Shown here: in pieces, positions 7,938-16,945 of the stretch | Layout of the letters: each line of letters starts with the position of its first letter | How positions within the stretch are numbered: position 1 is the first letter of the stretch | Assembly: GCF_016862915.1 (NCBI RefSeq) | Contig: NZ_BONW01000022.1 | Location: 62,001 to 126,000 of the forward strand | Length of the DNA stretch: 64,000 bases | From: Plantactinospora endophytica | GTDB lineage: Bacteria > Actinomycetota > Actinomycetes > Mycobacteriales > Micromonosporaceae | Reading direction: 5' to 3' | The notes under the pieces: generated by a model | The model's database searches: none | Seen by the model: the letters and a program-made list of their open reading frames with translations, nothing else | Told to the model about the DNA's origin: nothing | Position numbers and translations under genes: made by a program

Positions 7938-9028
7938 CCGCGTCCCCCGTCGCCGCCGAACCGGTCGGAGCGGCGGCCCGGCACGGCGTCCCGGTACGCC
8001 TGGCGGGGCTGCGCCGCAGCTTCGGCACCACACACGCGCTGGACGGGCTCGACCTGGACCTCGCCCCGGGTGAACTGGTCGCCCTGCTCGGCCCGTCCGG
8101 CTGCGGCAAGACCACCGCGCTGCGGGTGCTCGCCGGCCTGGAGGAGGCCGACGCCGGCCGGGTGCTGGTGGACGGCGAGGACGTCACCGACCGGCCGGTC
8201 AACCGGCGTGGCATGGGGATGGTCTTCCAGGCGTACAGCCTCTTTCCGCACCTGACCGCCCGGGAGAACGTCGAGTTCGGCTTGCGGCTGCGCGGCCGGC
8301 CCGGTGCGCGGCGCCGGCAGCGCGCCGAGGAGATGCTGGAACTGGTCGGCATCGCCGCGCACGGCCACCGCTTCCCGCACCAGCTCTCCGGCGGCCAGCA
8401 GCAGCGGGTCGCGCTGGCCCGGGCGCTGGCGATCGAGCCCCGGGTACTGCTGCTCGACGAGCCGCTCTCCGCCCTCGACGCCAAGGTACGCGTGCAGTTG
8501 CGCGACGAGATCCGCCGGATCCAACTGGAGGTCGGCACCACCACGCTGTTCGTCACGCACGACCAGGAGGAGGCGCTCGCCGTCGCCGACCGGGTCGGCG
8601 TGATGCGCGGCGGCCGGCTGGAGCAGTTGGCGACTCCGGCGGAGATCTACCTGCGCCCGGCGACCGCGTTCGTCGCCGACTTCGTCGGGCTCAGCAACCG
8701 GATTCCGGGCCGGAGCGGGCCGGACGGCACGATCCGGGTGCTCGGCCAGACCCTGCCGCTGGTGGCGCCGGATGCCGCGCCGGGCACACCGGACGCGCCG
8801 GTCACCGCCCTGGTCCGGCCCGAGGCGGTGGACCTGCTGCCCGCGCCGGACGGCGACGCCCGGGTACTCGCCGCCAGCTTCCTCGGCCCGATCAGCCGGG
8901 TCAGCGTCACGCTGCCGGACGGCACCCCGGTGGTCGCCCAGGTCGGCAGCGACCGGCTGGCCGACCTGACCCCGGGCACCCCGGTCCGGGTACGCCTGCG
9001 GCCCGCCCCGGTCGCCCTGGCAAGCTGA
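7934..9028 (+). CDS. ABC transporter ATP-binding protein (PotA/FbpC-like)
   Basis: A 364-residue ATPase that powers the importer on the cytoplasmic side. It shows Walker A GPSGCGKT (53-60), signature LSGGQ (152-156), Walker B LLLDEP (173-178), D-loop SALD and switch His 210. The C-terminal part (about 290-360, with VTALVRPEAVDLLP) is a TOBE domain, typical of the spermidine, iron, sulfate and maltose ATPase group. The GTG start overlaps the upstream stop by four bases. It is the last gene of the operon; the next gene is on the opposite strand 40 bases away. Confidence 0.94.
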   Translation: MTASPVAAEPVGAAARHGVPVRLAGLRRSFGTTHALDGLDLDLAPGELVALLGPSGCGKTTALRVLAGLEEADAGRVLVDGEDVTDRPVNRRGMGMVFQAYSLFPHLTARENVEFGLRLRGRPGARRRQRAEEMLELVGIAAHGHRFPHQLSGGQQQRVALARALAIEPRVLLLDEPLSALDAKVRVQLRDEIRRIQLEVGTTTLFVTHDQEEALAVADRVGVMRGGRLEQLATPAEIYLRPATAFVADFVGLSNRIPGRSGPDGTIRVLGQTLPLVAPDAAPGTPDAPVTALVRPEAVDLLPAPDGDARVLAASFLGPISRVSVTLPDGTPVVAQVGSDRLADLTPGTPVRVRLRPAPVALAS

Positions 9029-9068
9029 CCGGCCGCGCCGCGCGCACCCGGCGCCGGCCCGTCCAGGG

Positions 9069-10652
9069 CTACCGTCGACGCGCCACCAGTACGGCGTCGG
9101 CGATGTTCACCTCGTGTCCCTCCGGATCCCGCACCGACCGGGGTCGGGACTCGGTGACCAGCACCGTCCAGGTCTCCGGGTCGAGCCCGGACGCGACCTC
9201 CTCGGCGGTGTACATCATGTCCGGGAAGTGCATCCGGTGGGTCGAGGTGTGCAGGTCCGACGGGTGGTGCCCGACGATCAGCAGGGTGCCGCCCGGTGCC
9301 ACCGCAGCGGCCAGCCGGGCGAAGAGTTCCCGCCGGGCCTGGCCGGGCAGGTGCATGTACTGCGCGGAGACCAGGTCGTACCGGCCCTCGGCGGGTGGGC
9401 GTTCGCGCAGGTCGGCGTGCTGCCACTCGATCCGGGCGGCGACCTGCGCCCCGGCCGACTCCGCGTGTGCGGCGGCCCGGCCGAGCGCGACGGTCGAGAT
9501 GTCGACGCCGCTCACCTGCCAGCCCTGCTCGGCGAGCCAGATGGCGTCGGCGCCCTCGCCGCTGCCCACGTCGAGCGCCCGGCCCGGGGCCAGCCCGGTC
9601 ACCTCGGCGACGAGTTGCGGGTTGGGGCGACCACTCCAGATCGCCGGCCGGGCCCGGTACCGCTCCTCCCAGCCGTCCTGCTCGAAGATCGTCCGCACCT
9701 GGTGCCGGTACGCCGCCACCGCCTCGCGGGTCTCCTCGGCCACCAGGTCGCCGTTGATCGCCGCACCGGCGAGCAGGCCGGACGCGGCGGACGCGATCAC
9801 CTGGGCGCGTCCGTCGGCGACGTTGCCGGCGACCCAGACCCCCGGGGCCGCCAGCCCGGTCGGATCGGCCGGGACCTGGCTGCCGACGACGTGCCCGCCC
9901 ATCTCCACGTCGACCGGCTTGATGCCGAGCGTCTCCAGCACGCCGGCCCGGGCGGTGAACCGGGGCGCGACCACCACCGCGTCGAGCGCGACGACCTCGC
10001 CGGAGTCCAGCCGTACCCCGGTGAGGGTGTCGTCGGCCACCTCCAGCGCGGCGACCCGGCCGGGTACCACCGGGATGGCCCGGGCGGCGAGTTGCTCGGC
10101 ATCCTCCGGCTCCAGCGCCGGGGCGCCATGCGTCAGCAGCATCACCTGCGGGCTCCACTGCCGCCACAGGTTCACCTGGTGCATCGCCGTTGCCACCGGC
10201 CCGGTCACCAGTACGCCGATCCGCCGGTCCCGCACCTCCCAGCCGTGGCAGTACGGGCAGTGCAGCACGTCGCGCCCCCACCGCTGGGCCAGTCCGGGCA
10301 GCTCGGGCAGTTCGTCGACCAGGCCGGTCGTCACCAGCAGCCGGCGGGCGCTCACCTCGGCCCCGCCGTCCAGGGTGAGCCGGAACCCGTCGCCGTCCCG
10401 GGTCGCGGCCTCGACCCGACCGGCGAGGAACTCGCCACCGTACCGGGCCACCTCGGCCCGGCCGTCCGCCACCAGCTCCGCCGCAGGCGTGCCCTCCCGG
10501 CCCAGGTAGTTGTGCACCAGGTCGGCCGGGGCGTTGCGCGGCTCCCCGGAGTCCACCACCAGCACCGAGCGCCGGGCCCGGGCCAGGGCCAGTGCTCCGG
10601 CCAGCCCGGCCGCGCCGCCGCCCACCACCACCACGTCGTACGTCCTGTCCAC
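9069..10652 (-). CDS. Thioredoxin-reductase-like FAD oxidoreductase fused to a SAM methyltransferase
   Basis: A 527-residue two-domain cytoplasmic enzyme. Residues 5-305 form a thioredoxin-reductase-like flavoprotein with FAD motif GGGAAG (11-16), redox pair CPYC (132-135) and the second FAD motif [10 protein letters not shown] (271-280). Residues 340-527 form a class I methyltransferase with motif [10 protein letters not shown] (361-369) and Asp 384 for SAM ribose. The GTG start at 10652 has AGGGGAG six bases upstream; the longer frame adds a tail without a ribosome binding site. Bifunctional proteins of this arrangement are known in actinomycetes, often beside an XRE-cupin regulator, as here. 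Substrates of both halves are unknown; detoxification of a thiol, metalloid or small electrophile is an inference. Confidence 0.9.
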   Translation of the reverse strand: MDRTYDVVVVGGGAAGLAGALALARARRSVLVVDSGEPRNAPADLVHNYLGREGTPAAELVADGRAEVARYGGEFLAGRVEAATRDGDGFRLTLDGGAEVSARRLLVTTGLVDELPELPGLAQRWGRDVLHCPYCHGWEVRDRRIGVLVTGPVATAMHQVNLWRQWSPQVMLLTHGAPALEPEDAEQLAARAIPVVPGRVAALEVADDTLTGVRLDSGEVVALDAVVVAPRFTARAGVLETLGIKPVDVEMGGHVVGSQVPADPTGLAAPGVWVAGNVADGRAQVIASAASGLLAGAAINGDLVAEETREAVAAYRHQVRTIFEQDGWEERYRARPAIWSGRPNPQLVAEVTGLAPGRALDVGSGEGADAIWLAEQGWQVSGVDISTVALGRAAAHAESAGAQVAARIEWQHADLRERPPAEGRYDLVSAQYMHLPGQARRELFARLAAAVAPGGTLLIVGHHPSDLHTSTHRMHFPDMMYTAEEVASGLDPETWTVLVTESRPRSVRDPEGHEVNIADAVLVARRR

Positions 10653-10703
10653 GCCACACTCCCCTTCGTCGTTCTCCGGGTCCACGGTGCGGCGCTGCCG
10701 GCT

Positions 10704-10733
10704 GTATGGCAACTATCCTTGCCGGTATGGCAA
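10704..10733. promoter_or_regulatory. Possible operator between the FAD-methyltransferase fusion and the XRE-cupin gene
   Basis: The 74-base divergent spacer holds direct repeats TATGGCAA at 10704-10711 and 10726-10733, and an inverted pair GGCAA (10707-10711) and TTGCC (10718-10722). The second direct repeat covers the ATG of the regulator at 10727. Placement suits autoregulation and control of the divergent gene by the XRE protein. Inferred, not tested. Confidence 0.5.
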
Positions 10734-11308
10734 ACGACGAGTTCGCGCTGACCTCGGTCGGCCCCCGGCTGCGGGCACTGCGCACGCAGCGTGGCACGAC
10801 GCTGACCCAGCTCGCCGAGGTCACCGGCATCTCCGTGAGTACCCTGTCCCGGCTGGAGTCCGGCGGCCGGAAGCCGACCCTGGAGCTGCTGCTGCCGCTG
10901 GCCCGGGCCTTCCAGGTCTCCCTCGACGAGCTGGTCGACGCGCCCGCCACCGCCGACCCCCGGGTGCATCCCCGGCCGATCGTCCGGCACGGCGTCACGT
11001 TCCTGCCGCTTACCCGCCGGCCGGGCGGTCTACAGGCGTTCAAGCAGATCCTGCCGCCGCACACCCCGAGCGCGGAGGCGGAGCAGCAGACCCACGAGGG
11101 CTACGAGTGGCTCTACGTGCTCTCCGGGCGGCTGCGCCTGCGGCTCGGCGAGCACGACCTGATCCTGACCCCGGGTGAGGTCGCCGAGTTCGATACGCGT
11201 GTTCCGCACGCCATCTCGAACCCCGGCCCGGGGGTCACGGAGGTGCTGTCGCTCTTCGGCCCGCAGGGCGAACGCCTGCACGTCCGGGCCCGCCCCACGG
11301 CCCGCTGA
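10727..11308 (+). CDS. XRE-family regulator with C-terminal cupin sensor domain
   Basis: A 193-residue transcription regulator. The N-terminal helix-turn-helix (about 11-65; LRALRTQRGTTLTQLAEVTG then ISVSTLSRLESGGRKPTLE) is of the Xre type. The C-terminal part (about 105-175, EWLYVLSGRLRLRLGEHDL and PHAISNPGP) is a cupin, a common ligand-sensing barrel in this family. The ATG at 10727 is used because the upstream frame has no sensible protein. It is divergent from the FAD-methyltransferase fusion, with a 74-base shared spacer carrying repeats, so it probably controls that gene and itself. Confidence 0.9.
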   Translation: MANDEFALTSVGPRLRALRTQRGTTLTQLAEVTGISVSTLSRLESGGRKPTLELLLPLARAFQVSLDELVDAPATADPRVHPRPIVRHGVTFLPLTRRPGGLQAFKQILPPHTPSAEAEQQTHEGYEWLYVLSGRLRLRLGEHDLILTPGEVAEFDTRVPHAISNPGPGVTEVLSLFGPQGERLHVRARPTAR

Positions 11309-11378
11309 GCCTGGACCACACCCGCCGCACGGCCCGCCGCCGGGACGCGCCCGCCGCACGGCCCGCTGAGCCTGGACC
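11296..11378. repeat. Direct repeat of the XRE-cupin gene end
   Basis: A 22-base sequence beginning CACGGCCCGCTGAGCC occurs at 11296-11317 and again, unchanged, at 11357-11378. The first copy contains the last codons and TGA stop of the XRE-cupin gene. The spacer between copies is a partly degraded further copy (CACGGCCCGCCG). This is a local duplication of a gene 3' end. Confidence 0.8.
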
Positions 11379-11417
11379 CCTCCCGCCGCCGGACGCGCCG
11401 AGGCCGGGAACGTCCGG

Positions 11418-12617
11418 TCAGAGTGGCGAGGCGGGCGGCTTCGTCCGGCGACCCCGGACCCGGGCCAGGTCGTGCACGGTGATGCCGAGCAGGATGGTGC
11501 TGACGGTGCCGGCCACGACCAGCGGCGGCACGAAGAGCATCCCGGGCGCGACCGCGACCAGCAGGGCGATCCCGACCACCCGGGACCGGAGCAGCGCGCC
11601 GAAGACCTCGTACCCGAACCGGGCCCGACCGGCCAGGAACAGCGCCGGGCCGCCGACGATGACCCCGACCCAGGCGCCGTCGGTGTGCCCGAGCGGGCGG
11701 ACCACCACCAGTTCGTACCCGACGGCGGCGGTGACCACGCCGGCCACCATCGCCAGGTGGGTGTAGGTGGCCGACCAGGTGAACCGGGTCGGGTCCCGGG
11801 CGCTGCTGAACGCCTCGGCCAGCAGGAACCCGGCCTGGAAGAAGTAGATCCGCCAGAGCAGCACGGTGGTGGTGAAGGCGATCAGGAACGCGGCCGACTG
11901 GGCGAGGGTGAAGTCGCCGCCGCTGAACGCGAACCCGGTGACCAGGATCGACTCGCCGAGGGCGATCAGGAAGAACTGCTGGTACCGCTCGGCGATGTGC
12001 TCGCCGGCGAACACCCACTCCTGACTCGCCGACGAGCCCAGCCGGGGAGTCGGCCAGCGCAGCAGGTGTCCCAGGTAGTCGCCGGCCAGCGCCAGACCCC
12101 AGAACAGCAGCCGGAGGTTACCGGTGACGAGTGCCCCCGTGATCCAGAACGGGGCGGTGCAGAGCACCCAGAACACCAGCCGTACGGAGATCCGCTGCCG
12201 GGGATCGCCGCGCAGGGTCAGTCCCAGCATGAACGGCCGGCCGAACTGGAGCAGTACGTAGGCGAGCGCGAACATCAGCCCGTGCCCGCCGAACGCCCGG
12301 GGTACGGCCACCGCCATCACCATGGAGCCGAACATGGTGACCACCACGATCGCCTGGACCAGCGGGCGCTCCGGATCGAACCGGCTGGTCATCAGGGTGG
12401 TCATCGACCAGAGCAGCCAGAGGGTCAGCAGCAGTACCAGGGCGCGCAGCGCCTCCAGGAAGACCTCGTGGTCGAGTTGGGTGAAGTCCTGCACCAGCCG
12501 CTGCGACACCCGGGTCAGGGCGAAGACGTAGACCAGGTCCAGGAAGAGCTCCAGGAAGGTCGCCCGTGGCGAACTTTCCTCTCTTCGCAGCAGTTCCGCC
12601 CCGCCACCGAGTACCAT
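11418..12617 (-). CDS. ltrA: Low temperature requirement protein A (LtrA) family membrane protein
   Basis: A 399-residue polytopic membrane protein with about ten to twelve hydrophobic segments. The N-terminal motif [20 protein letters not shown] is the hallmark of the LtrA family, and the middle has [20 protein letters not shown], another family signature. The biochemical role of LtrA is not established; the name comes from a Listeria cold-sensitive mutant. The ATG at 12617 gives a normal family length. It is divergent from the luciferase-like monooxygenase, with 204 bases between starts. Confidence 0.88.
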   Translation of the reverse strand: MVLGGGAELLRREESSPRATFLELFLDLVYVFALTRVSQRLVQDFTQLDHEVFLEALRALVLLLTLWLLWSMTTLMTSRFDPERPLVQAIVVVTMFGSMVMAVAVPRAFGGHGLMFALAYVLLQFGRPFMLGLTLRGDPRQRISVRLVFWVLCTAPFWITGALVTGNLRLLFWGLALAGDYLGHLLRWPTPRLGSSASQEWVFAGEHIAERYQQFFLIALGESILVTGFAFSGGDFTLAQSAAFLIAFTTTVLLWRIYFFQAGFLLAEAFSSARDPTRFTWSATYTHLAMVAGVVTAAVGYELVVVRPLGHTDGAWVGVIVGGPALFLAGRARFGYEVFGALLRSRVVGIALLVAVAPGMLFVPPLVVAGTVSTILLGITVHDLARVRGRRTKPPASPL

Positions 12618-12762
12618 CCGACGTCCGTTTTCCCCACCTCTGTGTCGATCGCCGGGGAACCGCCGTTCCCTGCCCGAGGAATACCACGGGCCGCCGGTCC
12701 CGGGAGCGGGGCCGGGGAAACCCGTCGCGGTCGACGCGGCGGGACTCCGCGCCGACGCCGGT

Positions 12763-12800
12763 CACCTCGAAGAAAGCCGGCCACCTGGAAGAAATCCGGC
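12763..12800. repeat. 19-bp tandem duplication upstream of the monooxygenase
   Basis: Two adjacent 19-base copies (12763-12781 CACCTCGAAGAAAGCCGGC; 12782-12800 CACCTGGAAGAAATCCGGC) differ at two positions. The second copy ends 21 bases before the GTG of the monooxygenase. The purine-rich GAAGAAA core is repeated, so the array could affect initiation or bind a regulator. No function is known. Confidence 0.75.
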
Positions 12801-12821
12801 TCGTCGCCGGTTGCCGCGTTT

Positions 12822-13832
12822 GTGATCGACGTACCGTTGTCTGTCCTTGACCTCGCACCGGTCGCCGCCGGCACCACCGTCGGCGCGGCCCTGCGGCACA
12901 CCACCGAGCTGGCCCGGCGCACCGAAGAACTCGGTTATCACCGATTCTGGGTAGCCGAACACCACAACATGCCGGCGATCGCGAGTTCCGCCCCGGCCGT
13001 GTTGATCGCCCACGTGGCGGCGGCAACCTCGACCATCCGGGTCGGTTCCGGCGGGGTGATGCTGCCCAACCACGCCCCACTGGTGGTGGCCGAGCAGTTC
13101 GGCACGCTGGAGGCGCTGCACCCGGGCCGGATCGACCTGGGCATCGGCCGGGCGCCCGGCACCGACCAGCCGACCGCGCTGGCCCTGCGCCGCACCATGG
13201 AGGGCCTCTCCGCCGAGAACTTCCCGCAGGAACTGGACGACCTGGTCAACTACTTCACCGCCGAGCGGCCGGGCCCGATCACCGCCACCCCGGGCCGGGG
13301 CGACCGGCCGGCGATCTGGCTGCTCGGCTCCAGCGGGTTCAGCGCCCGGCTGGCCGGGCTGCTCGGCCTGCCGTTCTCCTTCGCACACCACTTCAGCGCG
13401 GCGAACACCCTGCCGGCGCTGGCCCTCTACCGGCAGAGCTTCCGCCCGTCGCGCTGGCTGGACCGGCCGTACGCGATGGTGGCGGTGAACGCGGTCTGCG
13501 CCGAGGACGACGAACGGGCGGCGTGGCTCTCCGGCCCGGCGTCGCTGTCCTTCCTGCGCCTGCGTACCGGCCGGCCAGCCCCGCTGGCCACGCCGGAGGA
13601 GGCGGCGGTGTACCCGTACACCGAGTTGGAGCGGCAGTTCGTCCTCGAACGGCGGGAGGGGCAGGCGCTCGGCTCCCCGGAGACGGTGCGCCGGCAACTG
13701 ACCGAGCTGCTGGCCCGGACCGAGGCCGACGAGCTGATGCTCACCACCCTGGTCTACGACATCGCCGACCGGGTGCGCTCGTACGAGCTGATCGCGGACA
13801 AGGTCGTCGGCGGGCTGCGCCGGCAGGACTGA
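12822..13832 (+). CDS. Luciferase-like (LLM class) flavin-dependent monooxygenase
   Basis: A 336-residue bacterial-luciferase-fold enzyme that would use reduced FMN or F420. It starts [17 protein letters not shown] and contains the family motifs [20 protein letters not shown] and [20 protein letters not shown]. The glycine-rich [12 protein letters not shown] is also typical. GTG at 12822 is the best start because this N-terminus matches the usual family beginning; no strong ribosome binding site is present. Substrate unknown. It stands alone between LtrA (divergent) and the PL11 gene (convergent). Confidence 0.9.
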   Translation: MIDVPLSVLDLAPVAAGTTVGAALRHTTELARRTEELGYHRFWVAEHHNMPAIASSAPAVLIAHVAAATSTIRVGSGGVMLPNHAPLVVAEQFGTLEALHPGRIDLGIGRAPGTDQPTALALRRTMEGLSAENFPQELDDLVNYFTAERPGPITATPGRGDRPAIWLLGSSGFSARLAGLLGLPFSFAHHFSAANTLPALALYRQSFRPSRWLDRPYAMVAVNAVCAEDDERAAWLSGPASLSFLRLRTGRPAPLATPEEAAVYPYTELERQFVLERREGQALGSPETVRRQLTELLARTEADELMLTTLVYDIADRVRSYELIADKVVGGLRRQD

Positions 13833-14057
13833 CCGGCCTGCCGTACGACGTGACCGGGGTCACGCCGCCCGGTGGGCCCGAAACACACTCTTCACCGTGC
13901 TGTCATCGACGCGCACCGGAAGGCGCCTAATGTTCTTACCGGTGGTGGTTCGACAAGCGCGATCGGGACGGGTCGCGTGATGTCGCGGTGTGTGCCGCAC
14001 CGGCACGCAGGGAGATGAGCGACCCTGCGGGCCGGTGCGGCTTCGCGTTTCCGCCGC

Positions 14058-14181
14058 CAACCGATACCGACGTCAACGATATCGCCGTCAACCGATCCCG
14101 TTGTCGATCGATTCCGACGCCGACCGACTTCGTTGTCGACCGACTTCGTTGCCGACCAACTTTGTCGACCGAGTTCGTTGT
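14058..14181. repeat. 16-bp minisatellite in the 358-base gap after the monooxygenase
   Basis: Eight units follow one another: six of 16 bases, one of 15 and one of 13. Examples are CGACCGACTTCGTTGT (14121-14136), CGACCGACTTCGTTGC (14137-14152) and CGACCGAGTTCGTTGT (14166-14181); older, diverged copies start at 14058. The array ends nine bases before the stop codon of the PL11 lyase gene. The rest of the 13833-14190 gap shows no gene. Confidence 0.85.
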
Positions 14182-14190
14182 CGATTCCGG

Positions 14191-16470
14191 CTACCGGAGG
14201 TAGATCGACGGGGCGGGCGGGGTGGACATGCCGTTCCCGATGAAGAAGCTCGGATGCGGCGGCTGGTTGTAGGCGGTGTTCTGCCAGGCGATCGCCACCC
14301 GGTACATCGGGTCGTGCATCAGGGTGTGGATCCGGGTGCTGGTCTGGGTCGGAGTGCTGTAGATCCGCAGCGCGGAGTTGTCACTCGTCCGCCAGATCAC
14401 CTCCTCGCGCCAGTCGCCGAGGATGTCCGCCGAGAGCGACGGCGTGGCCTTGGTGCCGTTGTTCGAGGCGACCCCGCTACCGGTGAGCAGCCGGGTGTCC
14501 GAGCTGGTGCCGTACTTGTCGATCCGGGTCTGGTCCAGCAGTTCCCGTACCGGGTCGCCGTCCCACCAGATCAGGAAGTTCGCCGACGACGGCTTGCGGC
14601 CGACGTTCGACCCGCCGGGGCTGCGCAGTCCGTCGACCGCCGAGGACCAGGACTCCGCCCCGGCGCTGCCGGCGTAGATGTCGCCGGCCACGCCCCGGCC
14701 GTTGTCCCCGGCCGCCGCAGTGGACCAGTAGACCTGCCCGGTACGCGCGTTGGCGAACCAGGACGACGGCTTCGAGGAGTCCTCGCTGACCTTGAAGTAC
14801 TCCAGCCCGGACCGGCTCGGGTCGAGGTCGCCGAGGTGGGCCGCGTCGCCGTGCCCGTGCCCGGTGTTCCAGAGCGCCGAACCGTTGTCGTTGACCGTCA
14901 TCGCGCCGTAGACGATCTCGTCCCGGCCGTCGGCGTCCACGTCGCCGACGGTCAGCGAGTGGTTGCCCTGGCCGGCGTACTGTGAGCCGGCGGAGTTGGA
15001 GTCGAAGGTCCAACGCCGGGTCAGCGAGCCGTTGCGGAAGTCCCAGGCGACGATCACGCTCCGGGTGTAGTAGCCGCGCGCCATGATCAGCGAGGGCCGC
15101 TGCCCGTCCAGGTACGCCGTACCGGCGAGGAAGCGGTCCACCCGGTTGCCGTAGTTGTCGCCCCAGGACGAGACCGTACCCCGGGCCGGCTCGTAGTTGA
15201 CCGTCGACAGCACGGCGCCGGTCTGGCCGTTGAACATGGTCAGGTATTCCGGCCCGGCCAGCACGTAGCCGCTGGAGTTGCGGTGGTCCGCCGAGGACGA
15301 GCCGATCACCTGGCCGGTGCCGGAGCGGCTGCCGTCGGCGGTCTTCATCGCCACCTCGGCGCGGCCGTCGCCGTCGTAGTCGTACACCTGGAACTGGGTG
15401 TAGTGCGCGCCGGCCCGGATGTTGCGGCCCAGGTCGATCCGCCACAACCGGGTGCCGGTCAGGGTGTACGCGTCGACGTAGACGTTGCCGGTGTAACCGG
15501 ACTGCGAGTTGTCCTTGGCATTGCTCGGATCCCACTTGAGCACGATCTCGTACCGGCCGTCGCCGTCCAGGTCGCCGACGGAGGCGTCGTTCGCCGCGTA
15601 GGTGTACGCCTCACCGGACGGTGTCGTGCCGCCCGGCGGCACCTGGAGCCGTACGTCGAGGTAGCCGCTGCCGAACTGGAGCGCCGGTGCCGAGGCCGCC
15701 TGCTCGGTCCCGTTCACCACCGCCCGCACCGTGTACGCCGACCCGGCGGCGGCACCGGAGTCCAGGTAGTTGGTGGCTCCGGTGATCGGGGACGGGTTGA
15801 CCCGGGTCGAGCCCCGGTAGAGGTTGAACGACACGCCGGAGGTCTCGGTGCCGAGCAGCCGCCAGGAGACCAGGTTGGCACTACCGGAGCGGACGCTGAC
15901 CAGCCCTCGGTCCAGGTCCTCCACCTGCTTCGCCCCGGCCGGCGGGTTACCCGGCGGCGGGGTGGTCACCGGCGGCGTGGGTGGCGGGGTGGTGGCGGGC
16001 GGGGTGGTCGCCGGAGGTGTGCCGGTCGGCGGTCCGCCCGGGGTGGTCGGGGCCACCGCGCCGGTGCAGGTGGTGCCGTTCATCGCGAAGGCGGTCGGCA
16101 CCGGGTTGCTGCCGGTCCACGATCCGTTGAAGCCGAAGGTGGCGCTGGCGTTGGTGCCGAGCGCGCCGTTGTAGCTGACGTTGCTGGCGGTCACCTGGCT
16201 GCCGCTCTGGCTGACCGTGGCGTTCCAGGCCTGGGTGACCTGCTGCCCGGCGCCGTACGTCCAGGTCAGGGTCCAGTTCGTGATCGGGTCGCCGAGATTG
16301 GTGAGGCTGACGTTGGCGCCGAAGCCGCCCTGCCACTCGCTGGCCACCTGGTAGTCGACCCGACAGCCGGCGGCGGCGGCCGAGGCGACCACCGTGAAGG
16401 TGCCGGTCGCGGTCAGGGTGGCTGCCGCGGTCGCGGCGAGCAGGGTACGGCGACGTCGTGATAAGCGCAT
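14191..16470 (-). CDS. Secreted rhamnogalacturonan lyase, family PL11, with N-terminal CBM2
   Basis: A 759-residue secreted enzyme that would cut the pectin backbone rhamnogalacturonan I by beta-elimination. A signal peptide (about 1-34) is followed by a family 2 carbohydrate-binding module (36-135, bounded by Cys 36 and Cys 135, with WTLTWTYGAGQQVTQAWNAT). A Pro/Thr linker (139-179) leads to the PL11 catalytic domain (181-759). This begins QVEDLDRGLVSVRSG, has calcium-type repeats such as GDLDGDGRYEIVLKWDPSNA and YDYDGDGRAEVAMKTADG, and ends IGNGMSTPPAPSIYLR. All match YesW-like lyases. ATG at 16470 is chosen over the upstream TTG because GGAG lies six bases before it. Confidence 0.95.
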   Translation of the reverse strand: MRLSRRRRTLLAATAAATLTATGTFTVVASAAAAGCRVDYQVASEWQGGFGANVSLTNLGDPITNWTLTWTYGAGQQVTQAWNATVSQSGSQVTASNVSYNGALGTNASATFGFNGSWTGSNPVPTAFAMNGTTCTGAVAPTTPGGPPTGTPPATTPPATTPPPTPPVTTPPPGNPPAGAKQVEDLDRGLVSVRSGSANLVSWRLLGTETSGVSFNLYRGSTRVNPSPITGATNYLDSGAAAGSAYTVRAVVNGTEQAASAPALQFGSGYLDVRLQVPPGGTTPSGEAYTYAANDASVGDLDGDGRYEIVLKWDPSNAKDNSQSGYTGNVYVDAYTLTGTRLWRIDLGRNIRAGAHYTQFQVYDYDGDGRAEVAMKTADGSRSGTGQVIGSSSADHRNSSGYVLAGPEYLTMFNGQTGAVLSTVNYEPARGTVSSWGDNYGNRVDRFLAGTAYLDGQRPSLIMARGYYTRSVIVAWDFRNGSLTRRWTFDSNSAGSQYAGQGNHSLTVGDVDADGRDEIVYGAMTVNDNGSALWNTGHGHGDAAHLGDLDPSRSGLEYFKVSEDSSKPSSWFANARTGQVYWSTAAAGDNGRGVAGDIYAGSAGAESWSSAVDGLRSPGGSNVGRKPSSANFLIWWDGDPVRELLDQTRIDKYGTSSDTRLLTGSGVASNNGTKATPSLSADILGDWREEVIWRTSDNSALRIYSTPTQTSTRIHTLMHDPMYRVAIAWQNTAYNQPPHPSFFIGNGMSTPPAPSIYLR

Positions 16471-16650
16471 GATCAACTCCGTTGGGGGCGGGGAGCGCGG
16501 TACCGGGGATCGCCAGCGCGGCCGGGGTGGCGGCGCCGCGCCGACCCTGCCCGGGGCCGGCCGGACTCGGACCGCGGAGGGTGGCCGAAATGGAACAGTT
16601 CAACGGCAACCCGACAACGGGGGTACGGCTTCCTGCGCACCTGAATGCTA

Positions 16651-16666
16651 GGGCAACCGCTTTCCC
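16651..16666. promoter_or_regulatory. Palindromic LacI-type operator candidate upstream of the PL11 gene
   Basis: GGGCAACCGCTTTCCC fits the palindrome GGGNAANCGNTTNCCC with a central CG, the usual form of LacI-family operators. It lies 181 bases upstream of the lyase start in the 475-base gap 16471-16945. That gap otherwise holds the lyase ribosome binding site, a 12-base minisatellite and no gene. The regulator is not identified; the LacI gene at 36785 is one candidate, although its presumed own sites differ. Confidence 0.5.
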
Positions 16667-16770
16667 CCGCACAACATCGAGCACGCTCGCTTTAAAGGTT
16701 TCAGAACCGCGTCCGGCATCCGTAGCCGCTCACCCTGACCGTGTACGCCACCGACGCGTCCACTGCCCGG

Positions 16771-16842
16771 CACCTCGGCCGGCTCCTCGACCCCCGCCTC
16801 GCCCCCCGCCTCGACTGGCATCTCGACTCGCGCCTCGGCTGC
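16771..16842. repeat. 12-bp minisatellite upstream of the acetyltransferase
   Basis: Six consecutive 12-base units are present, for example CTCCTCGACCCC, CGCCTCGCCCCC, CGCCTCGACTGG, CATCTCGACTCG and CGCCTCGGCTGC. It ends about 100 bases before the GTG of the acetyltransferase. The unit is a multiple of three, but neither strand gives a convincing protein. Confidence 0.7.
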
Positions 16843-16945
16843 GTGCAGCGAACGGGACTATCTGATCGTCGGAAACCGCACCGCCTTTACCGAGTTCCGG
16901 CGAACCCGTCGACGGCCGCCTCGGCGTGCTGGTTAGGCTCGCCCG

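Noticed and set aside
9029-9068. GC-rich short inverted stretches after the ABC ATPase gene as a terminator.
   Set aside because: The possible stems are short and interrupted, with no better score than expected at this GC content.
14058-14181. The 16-bp array as a CRISPR array.
   Set aside because: Units are contiguous and 13-16 bases long, without unique spacers, and no cas genes are present.
13990-14985. Plus-strand 331-codon frame over the minisatellite and the PL11 gene end.
   Set aside because: Most of it is antisense to the lyase catalytic domain, and its start lies in repeat DNA without a ribosome binding site.
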